Positions 1 through 4,266 of a stretch of 5,345 bases of DNA are shown piece after piece; the stretch's first letter is position 1, and every line of letters starts with the position of its first letter. The notes beneath the pieces were generated by a model. That model was given only the letters and a program-made list of their open reading frames with translations, did no database searches and was not told where the DNA came from. Made by a program: the position numbers and the translations under genes. This DNA is from Chloroflexota bacterium. GTDB taxonomy: Bacteria > Chloroflexota > Anaerolineae > Thermoflexales > Thermoflexaceae. The DNA is taken from NCBI GenBank assembly GCA_030550075.1, contig JAUQQB010000220.1:1-5345 (forward strand), written 5' to 3'.

Positions 1-154
1 CGGTATTGACTTCCGCCACGTTTTGATGGATCGTGTTGTTGGCAAAGCGGGTCAATGCGCTGTCGTGGGCTTCCAGGACGATCTCTGTCTCATCGGCCGG
101 GGAGAGCCTCAGGGCCTTCTCGAGGAGCTCACGGATATACGATTCGCCGAGCAT
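1..154 (-). CDS. tldE: TldE/PmbA, inactive partner subunit of the TldD/TldE protease (N-terminal 51 residues only)
   Basis: This is the beginning of the second member of a tldD-tldE pair; the gene leaves the window at its left edge. The ATG at 154-152 is preceded by AAAGGAG (167-161) with a 6-nt gap, a strong ribosome binding site that fixes the start. An overlapping ATG at 159-157 is in another frame and too close to the site. The visible 51 residues begin MLGESYIRELLEKAL and contain a segment like SALTRFANNTIHQN. That segment matches the N-terminal domain of PmbA/TldE proteins, where a conserved R-(F/Y)-A-N-(N/S) stretch occurs. In characterised systems TldE lacks the zinc motif and forms a heterodimer with TldD. 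The missing zinc motif cannot be checked here because that part of the protein is outside the window. The assignment rests on the N-terminal similarity plus the position just downstream of tldD. A second TldD-like paralogue is the only serious alternative. Confidence 0.85.
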   Translation of the reverse strand, partial: MLGESYIRELLEKALRLSPADETEIVLEAHDSALTRFANNTIHQNVAEVNT

Positions 155-160
155 TGCATG

Positions 161-167
161 CTCCTTT
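161..167 (-). promoter_or_regulatory. Ribosome binding site of tldE
   Basis: AAAGGAG on the minus strand, 6 nt before the ATG at 154. It decides between two overlapping ATG triplets (154 and 159) and shows that tldE is translated independently despite the repeat-filled spacer upstream. Confidence 0.75.
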
Positions 168-183
168 GTTCGGAGGATAGATT

Positions 184-278
184 GTAGGGGCAAGGCATGC
201 CTTGCCCTTACATGGACATCATGGGCGAGGCATACCTCTCCCCTACGCCATCATGGGCGAGGCATGCCTCGCCCCTAC
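184..278. repeat. Cluster of three related palindromic repeats between tldD and tldE
   Basis: Three copies of a palindromic element lie at 184-211, about 221-246 and 253-278, centred near 197, 232 and 264. Each has the core GGCATGCC (GGCATACC in the middle copy) flanked by arms of the GGGGCGA / TCGCCCC type and ends in CCTAC or CTTAC. The first copy is an almost perfect 28-bp inverted repeat, with a single G-T pair breaking it. Copies two and three also share their left flank (atcatgggcgaggcat), so they form a 32-bp tandem period. The cluster occupies most of the 129-nt spacer. It resembles the REP-like intergenic palindromes common in Chloroflexota and cyanobacterial genomes. In RNA each copy would form a hairpin, but none is followed by a T-run, so they are not intrinsic terminators. 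Confidence 0.85.
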
Positions 279-283
279 CACGA

Positions 284-1756
284 TCATTTCCGGCTGAACA
301 CCCGCACGTTCCGGAAGCGGGCGGGGGCGGCCCCGTGGCCGGTGTGTGCCAGCTGTGAAGGCTGTCCCTTGCCGCAGTTCGGCGTCCCCCAGATCACCCA
401 GTGATCGGCGTTGCACACCGCATCACAGGAGCGCCAGAACTCCGGCGTGATCCCCGTGTAAATGGGGTTCTTTAACATGCGGGTCAATTTCCCGCCTTTG
501 ATCTCCCAGGCGATCTCGCAGCCGAACTGGAAATTCAACCGCTTATCGTCGATGCTCCAGGAGCGGTTGGTGTCCATGAAGATCCCTTCCTCGGTATCCG
601 CGATCAGGTCCTCCAGACGCCACGTCCCGGGGAGCAGGTTCACATTCGTCATCCGGATCAGGGGGATCCGGTTCCATCCCGAGGCCCGCATGGTGCCGTT
701 GGAAAGGCCGGTGACATAGGGGGAGGGGCCCAGAAGCCGGAGCAGCTGCCGGCCGGTCTCGCGGGATGTCATATAGCCGACAAAGATGCCCTCCTTTACG
801 ATATCCACGCGCTGGGCGGGCACCCCCTCATCATCCCATCCAAAGGTCCCCAGGCCGCCAGGCAACGTGGCGTCGGCGGTGATGTTCACCACCTCCGAGC
901 CGTAACGAAAGGTTCCCAGTTTCTCCGGGGTCAGGAAGGAAGTCCCCGCATAGGCTGCCTCCGTCCCCAAAACGCGATCCAGCTCAATGGGGTGCCCACA
1001 TGATTCGTGGATCTGAAGGGCCACCTGGGAGCCCCCCAGGATCACGGTGGTCACGGTGTCCGGGCAGGGGTCGGCGGTCAGCAAGGCGACTGCTTCCTCC
1101 GCAATGCGCGGCGCGTGCCCCGGCAGGTCCCATTCCTCAATGAACTCCCATCCCCGGGTCATCTGATGGCGGCCCACCGAATTGGGATAGGACCGACGCT
1201 GGACCTCATCACGCCCCACGGCCAGCGCTTCAATACCGCAGCCCGACTCGATGATTTCCTGCTCGATCCAGGAGCCCTCAGTGCTGGCGAAGATCTTGCG
1301 CTCACGGAGGAACACCATCTCCGCCTCCGTGGCGGCGATCCCCTTCGCCGCCCGCATCCCCGCATCGGCAGCCAGCAGGACCTCCAGCTTTTTCTCGAGG
1401 GGGACCGTAAAGGGATCGATCTGCACGGGGGTTCGATAGGTCCCCCGCTGGACTACCGGCGGGCCAATGTCCGCATCCTCTTTCTTGAAGAGGGCGCTGG
1501 CCTTCGCGATCTGAACCGCCCGCCCGGCGACCTGTTCCGCCTCCTCTAAAGTCAACCGGGCGCTGGAGGCGAACCCCCATGCGCCGTCCGCAATCACCCG
1601 AATTCCAAAGCCCATATCCTCAATCTGGCTGATGCCCTGGACCACGCCGTTGCGGACCAGCAAGGACTGTTCGATACGGTGAACCAGGCGGACGTCCGCA
1701 TAGGATGCGCCCTTTAGCTGCGCAGCGTTTAGCGCTCGTTCCAGAATCTCCTTCAC
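284..1756 (-). CDS. tldD: TldD, zinc metalloprotease subunit of the TldD/TldE complex
   Basis: Full-length TldD, 490 residues, close to the family's usual length. In studied bacteria TldD and TldE form a cytoplasmic heterodimer that degrades unfolded peptides; roles include microcin B17 leader processing and CcdA antitoxin turnover. The zinc-binding HExxxH motif is intact as HESCGHPIELDR at residues 250-261 (H250, E251, H254). The family's conserved NCGKGQP is present with its cysteine at 461, the expected third zinc ligand. The C-terminus (YTGITPEFWRSCDAV, then GHGAAPARFRNVRV) is also typical. The frame has an earlier GTG at 1762, but that codon overlaps the Shine-Dalgarno sequence AAGGAGG (1768-1762). 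The GTG at 1756, 5 nt after this site, is the likelier start. tldE follows 129 nt downstream, so the two subunits are probably co-expressed. A candidate promoter lies at about 1987-2015. No substrate gene is visible nearby, which suggests a housekeeping role. Confidence 0.97.
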   Translation of the reverse strand: MKEILERALNAAQLKGASYADVRLVHRIEQSLLVRNGVVQGISQIEDMGFGIRVIADGAWGFASSARLTLEEAEQVAGRAVQIAKASALFKKEDADIGPPVVQRGTYRTPVQIDPFTVPLEKKLEVLLAADAGMRAAKGIAATEAEMVFLRERKIFASTEGSWIEQEIIESGCGIEALAVGRDEVQRRSYPNSVGRHQMTRGWEFIEEWDLPGHAPRIAEEAVALLTADPCPDTVTTVILGGSQVALQIHESCGHPIELDRVLGTEAAYAGTSFLTPEKLGTFRYGSEVVNITADATLPGGLGTFGWDDEGVPAQRVDIVKEGIFVGYMTSRETGRQLLRLLGPSPYVTGLSNGTMRASGWNRIPLIRMTNVNLLPGTWRLEDLIADTEEGIFMDTNRSWSIDDKRLNFQFGCEIAWEIKGGKLTRMLKNPIYTGITPEFWRSCDAVCNADHWVIWGTPNCGKGQPSQLAHTGHGAAPARFRNVRVFSRK

Positions 1757-1761
1757 GTTCA

Positions 1762-1768
1762 CCTCCTT
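1762..1768 (-). promoter_or_regulatory. Ribosome binding site that sets the tldD start
   Basis: AAGGAGG on the minus strand. It ends on the first base of a GTG at 1762 and lies 5 nt before a second in-frame GTG at 1756. A ribosome bound here cannot use the first GTG efficiently, so the second is the probable start, which shortens the protein by two residues. Confidence 0.7.
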
Positions 1769-1826
1769 CTATGCAAGGTTCATGCAGAGTTGCAGGTTGC
1801 CGAAGTGGTGCCACCCAGAGATTTTC

Positions 1827-1853
1827 TCCCCGCGGCTCCCTGGACCGCGGGGA
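1827..1853. repeat. Inverted repeat in the tldD leader (hairpin A)
   Basis: A 9-bp stem (TCCCCGCGG at 1827-1835 with CCGCGGGGA at 1845-1853) encloses a 9-nt loop. The stem is nearly all G-C. On the tldD-sense strand it is followed by AGAAAATC rather than a T-run, so it is not an ordinary terminator. It sits about 70 nt before the tldD start, in the presumed untranslated leader. Confidence 0.7.
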
Positions 1854-1867
1854 AAGGAGAAGTTGAA

Positions 1868-1912
1868 ATTTTGGGGGCGGGACTGCCTTCGGCAGTCCCC
1901 CTGCCCCAAAAT
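1868..1912. repeat. Long imperfect inverted repeat in the tldD leader (hairpin B)
   Basis: The outer arms ATTTTGGGG (1868-1876) and CCCCAAAAT (1904-1912) pair perfectly. The inner arms GACTGCC (1881-1887) and GGCAGTC (1891-1897) close a 3-nt loop and extend by two more G-C pairs, leaving a small internal loop between the two stem sections. The near-symmetric 45-bp shape with A/T-rich ends looks like a REP/MITE-like intergenic element or a structured leader. No T-run follows the stem on either strand beyond the T/A bases inside it. Confidence 0.7.
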
Positions 1913-1986
1913 CCCCGAAGGAGGAGGATGGTCCGTAGAGTCTTATCCCCGTCTTTCAGGCCATCCGGGCGATGGAATGCGTCTGT

Positions 1987-2015
1987 ATTATAGGTCATGC
2001 CCTCCTTTCTCCAAA
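1987..2015 (-). promoter_or_regulatory. Candidate sigma-70-type promoter for tldD-tldE
   Basis: A perfect TATAAT lies on the minus strand at 1992-1987. A weak -35-like TTTGGA is at 2015-2010 with a 17-nt spacer; TTGGAG with 16 nt is an alternative. A consensus -10 box is notable in such GC-rich DNA. The MFS stop codon TAA (1990-1988) lies inside the box, so the promoter overlaps the end of the upstream gene. Transcription would start near 1980 and give a leader of about 220 nt carrying both hairpins before tldD. The -10 is convincing and the -35 is not. Confidence 0.45.
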
Positions 2016-3190
2016 TCCCACACGGATAAAACCGCTTCATCCCTTCGGTTTAGCACCCCTGCCCAGAATGTGAGCCCCATCGCCAGAGGGAGCAGCAGCC
2101 CAGCCACCTGCAATGGATAGGTAGGCTCCAGGGCGAAGAGGAATCCAGCCGCTGGGGCCGCCAGCGTTACCGCCAGACTACGAGCAGTATGAACCAGGGC
2201 CGAGGATGTGGCCCGGGTTCCCCGGGCAGATAGACGCAGGATACGAGCCGCCGCCAAGGAGTAGCCAGCGTAGATGCCTCCCAGAAGGATCATTGCGCCG
2301 ATCACAACCGGGAGCTGACGGAGCCCAATCCGGAGGATCAGGAAAGCGATCCAGCCCAGCCCCCATGCGCTCAATAATCCCAGAGGCCGCGCTCGCCCTT
2401 CATCCCATCGGCCCAGCACGGGGCCGAGCAGGATAGTCCCGAGGGCCTGGAGCGAAGCGAAGAGGCCCAGGTGGGCCTTCGTCCATCCTCCGCTCTGCTG
2501 CAGAAAATTAGGCAGCAGCACCAGTCCGACCTGGCTGGTCGTGAACAGCGCCAGCAGAGCGAGGCCAAACGGCCAGGGGATCCCTCGCCAGAACTCCCTC
2601 GAGCTTTGATGGTCCAGAGGCGAGGGGGAAGGGTCTGCAGGAAGGAGTATGGCAGCGAGCGTTGAAAGGGAGAACAACCCTGCGCTCAAAAAGAGCACCC
2701 TTCGCAACCCCCATCCCTGAGCCAGCCATCCGCCCAGCGCGGGTGTCAAAACGCCACCCAGGGCGTAGCTGGCGCTCAGCAGCGGGAAGGCTCGTTCCAG
2801 TGGAATCGGGCCAGCCATGCGGGCCACGTAAGCGTGAATAATCGGAAGGCAATAGCCGGACACCAAATATAGCGTCAGGCCCGGGATAAAGGTTCGCCAG
2901 TCCGTCGCCACCGCCATTCCCAGAACCCCGATCAGCCCAGCGATCCATCCCCCGAGCATCAACGGCTTATGACGCAGGCGATCCGCCACCCAGCCCACTG
3001 GAAGGTAAATCGCAGTTAGGATCAGCTCTCCGATCCCAAGGGCAATCCCGATTTGTGGCGGCGTGGCCCCCAGTTCCTGCACATACACAGGAATTAAATA
3101 GAAAAAAAGCCCCTCCCCCAACGCCCAGAGGATTTCGGAGATTATTAACAACCGAATCATTCGCCAGGGTTGCGAGGGTGAAAGCTCCAT
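1988..3190 (-). CDS. Major facilitator superfamily transporter
   Basis: A 400-residue integral membrane protein of the size usual for 12-helix MFS carriers. Hydrophobic segments run almost continuously, in two halves separated by a polar loop around residues 184-205 (DPSPSPLDHQSSREFWRG). The MFS motif A is visible in the loop between helices 2 and 3 as GWVADRLRHK, residues 66-75, with D70, R71 and K75 in place. The substrate cannot be told from sequence; the family includes drug, sugar and metabolite carriers. The frame stays open upstream to 3373, but that part overlaps rsmI and reads as low-complexity shadow. The ATG at 3190 is preceded by AAGGAG with about a 7-nt gap and gives the natural N-terminus MELSPSQPWRMIRLLI. 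It starts 35 nt after the rsmI stop, so the two are probably one transcript, although no functional link between them is known to me. Confidence 0.92.
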   Translation of the reverse strand: MELSPSQPWRMIRLLIISEILWALGEGLFFYLIPVYVQELGATPPQIGIALGIGELILTAIYLPVGWVADRLRHKPLMLGGWIAGLIGVLGMAVATDWRTFIPGLTLYLVSGYCLPIIHAYVARMAGPIPLERAFPLLSASYALGGVLTPALGGWLAQGWGLRRVLFLSAGLFSLSTLAAILLPADPSPSPLDHQSSREFWRGIPWPFGLALLALFTTSQVGLVLLPNFLQQSGGWTKAHLGLFASLQALGTILLGPVLGRWDEGRARPLGLLSAWGLGWIAFLILRIGLRQLPVVIGAMILLGGIYAGYSLAAARILRLSARGTRATSSALVHTARSLAVTLAAPAAGFLFALEPTYPLQVAGLLLPLAMGLTFWAGVLNRRDEAVLSVWDLEKGGHDL

Positions 3191-3225
3191 CGGGGAGCTC
3201 CTTGTGCTGCGTAGCCCATGGGCCT

Positions 3226-4053
3226 CTATTTCTCTCGAATCGCAAGGGCCATCCGATAAATTGCCTGGCGCGGCCATCCGGAAATCCGCGCGAGCTCGCG
3301 GGCCGCTTGCGCCGGGGACATCCCCGCCGCGAGCAGCTCCTGAAGACGGTTCCGCACTTCCTCTTCCTCCCACTGTTCAGTTTCCTCTGGCATCCCGGCG
3401 ATGACCAGCGTGAACTCTCCCCGGGGCTCCACCTGGGTGAAGTGCTCCAGGATCTCCCGCACCGTTCCTCGGCGGATTTCCTCGTGGATCTTGGTCAGCT
3501 CGCGGGCCACCGCCATGGGACGATCGCCCAGGACCTCCAGGATGTCCTGAAGGGACTTCCGCAAGCGATGAGGAGCCTCGAACGCCACCAGCGTCCACGG
3601 AAAAGAGGCGACCGTCGCAAGCAGTCGGCGTCGCTCTCCGGACCTACGAGGTAGAAAGCCGAGGAAAACGAAGCGATCCGTTGGGAGCCCCGAGGCCACC
3701 AGGGCGGTCACAGGAGCGGAAGGCCCGGGGATTGGGACCACCGGGAATCCTTGAGCCAGCGCGGCCCGGATCAGTGTGTAGCCCGGGTCCGAGAGCCCGG
3801 GCATCCCGGCCTCCGAAACCAGCGCCACATCGCCCCGGGTCAGGGCTTTCAGAATCTGGGGGATGCGAACCGGCTCGTTATGTTCAAAATAACTGATCAT
3901 CGGGGTGTGGATCCCGTAATGCTCCAGCAGGATACGAGTCCGGCGTGTGTCCTCCGCAGCGATCAGGGCGCATTCCCGCAGCACACGCAGGGCTCGCAGG
4001 GTGATATCCTCCAGATTGCCAATCGGCGTGCCGACCACATACAGAGTTCCCAT
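3226..4053 (-). CDS. rsmI: RsmI, 16S rRNA (cytidine-1402-2'-O)-methyltransferase
   Basis: 275 residues, the normal length. RsmI uses S-adenosylmethionine to methylate the 2'-OH of C1402 in the decoding centre of 16S rRNA; it belongs to the tetrapyrrole-methylase-like class. Diagnostic motifs appear in order: GTPIGNLEDIT (8-18), AAEDTRRTR (32-40), YFEHNE (55-60), SEAGMPGLSDPG (80-91), PIPGPSA (107-113), FLGFLPRR (130-137), EAPHR (159-163) and RELTKIHEE (184-192). One small deviation is glutamate at position 81, where the family usually has aspartate (SDAGMPG). The frame extends upstream to 4107, but that extension would translate through a terminator-like hairpin. The ATG at 4053, preceded by GGGAGG with a 5-nt gap, gives the canonical MGTLYVVGTPIGNL start. 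An MFS gene follows 35 nt downstream. Expression may be controlled by the hairpin in its leader. Confidence 0.97.
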   Translation of the reverse strand: MGTLYVVGTPIGNLEDITLRALRVLRECALIAAEDTRRTRILLEHYGIHTPMISYFEHNEPVRIPQILKALTRGDVALVSEAGMPGLSDPGYTLIRAALAQGFPVVPIPGPSAPVTALVASGLPTDRFVFLGFLPRRSGERRRLLATVASFPWTLVAFEAPHRLRKSLQDILEVLGDRPMAVARELTKIHEEIRRGTVREILEHFTQVEPRGEFTLVIAGMPEETEQWEEEEVRNRLQELLAAGMSPAQAARELARISGWPRQAIYRMALAIREK

Positions 4054-4082
4054 CCTCGCCTCCCAATCCCGCCAATCCAGAC

Positions 4083-4111
4083 AAAAAGGGCATGCCGCGA
4101 AAGGCATGCCC
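4083..4111 (-). terminator. Intrinsic terminator or attenuator upstream of rsmI
   Basis: On the minus strand, GGGCATGCC (4111-4103) and GGCATGCCC (4096-4088) form a perfect 9-bp stem around a 6-nt loop, followed at once by five T residues (4087-4083). This is a textbook rho-independent terminator for minus-strand transcription. It could end the coiled-coil gene's transcript 156 nt after that gene's stop codon. It also ends only 29 nt before the rsmI start codon, so any promoter upstream of it would have to be read through, which is the layout of an attenuator. Confidence 0.75.
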
Positions 4112-4133
4112 TCAATTTCATCAGATCCCGTTT

Positions 4134-4161
4134 CAGATAGCAGTAGTGTTTTCGCTGTAGA
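4134..4161 (-). promoter_or_regulatory. Weak candidate promoter for rsmI
   Basis: On the minus strand, TCTACA (4161-4156; four of six matches to TTGACA) and TATCTG (4139-4134; three of six) are separated by 16 nt. A TG dinucleotide placed as in an extended -10 (TGC before TATCTG) supports it. Initiation near 4127 would give a leader of about 75 nt carrying the terminator hairpin. It is weak by consensus and is offered because rsmI needs a promoter upstream of the hairpin or read-through from the previous gene. Confidence 0.25.
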
Positions 4162-4172
4162 GGATGAAGGGT

Positions 4173-4210
4173 TTTCCGTGCCTATGGGGCGCGCCCCACA
4201 GGCACGGAAA
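4173..4210. repeat. 38-bp near-perfect palindrome in the spacer before rsmI
   Basis: The arms TTTCCGTGCCT (4173-4183) and AGGCACGGAAA (4200-4210) flank TGGGGCG/CGCCCCA around a central dyad at 4191/4192. Only one of the 19 pairs (A4184/C4199) is mismatched. There is no loop and no T-run after the stem on either strand, so it is unlike a terminator. It could be a mobile REP-type palindrome or a dyad binding site for a dimeric protein. It lies 57 nt beyond the stop codon of the coiled-coil gene. Confidence 0.8.
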
Positions 4211-4266
4211 GGAGAGCTTTAACCTCCTTCTTTACCTAATCGGAACACCACCCGGGTCGCGAATCG

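Noticed and set aside
184..278. A short CRISPR array, because of evenly spaced repeats
   Set aside because: The palindromes are nearly adjacent, with only a few bases between them instead of unique spacers of about 30 nt, and no cas gene is visible.
1..1762. A modified-peptide (microcin-like) biosynthesis cluster, since TldD/TldE can process such peptides
   Set aside because: No precursor peptide, cyclodehydratase, radical SAM enzyme or dedicated exporter is visible beside tldD. The MFS gene belongs to a different apparent transcription unit, so TldD/TldE here looks like the housekeeping version.
1780..1998. A 72-codon minus-strand reading frame starting with an ATG right after AAAGGAGG at the end of the MFS gene
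   Set aside because: The ribosome-site-like bases are codons of the transporter's C-terminus (EKGGHDL) and lie only 2 nt from the ATG. The frame then runs through both leader hairpins and overlaps the tldD control region. Its product has no recognisable character.
3191..3373. A 61-residue N-terminal extension of the MFS transporter
   Set aside because: It overlaps the 3' end of rsmI, is polar low-complexity sequence unlike an MFS N-terminus, and bypasses the well-placed ribosome binding site and ATG at 3190.
4054..4107. An 18-residue N-terminal extension of RsmI
   Set aside because: It would translate through the terminator hairpin and T-run, and the canonical MGTLYVVGTPIGNL start with its own ribosome binding site lies at 4053.
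4208..4230. An orphan Shine-Dalgarno sequence (AAGGAGG on the minus strand) implying a small gene between the coiled-coil gene and rsmI
   Set aside because: No start codon lies within 5-10 nt, and the following bases form a small hairpin with it and then enter the 38-bp palindrome. It may be a remnant, but there is no supportable gene.
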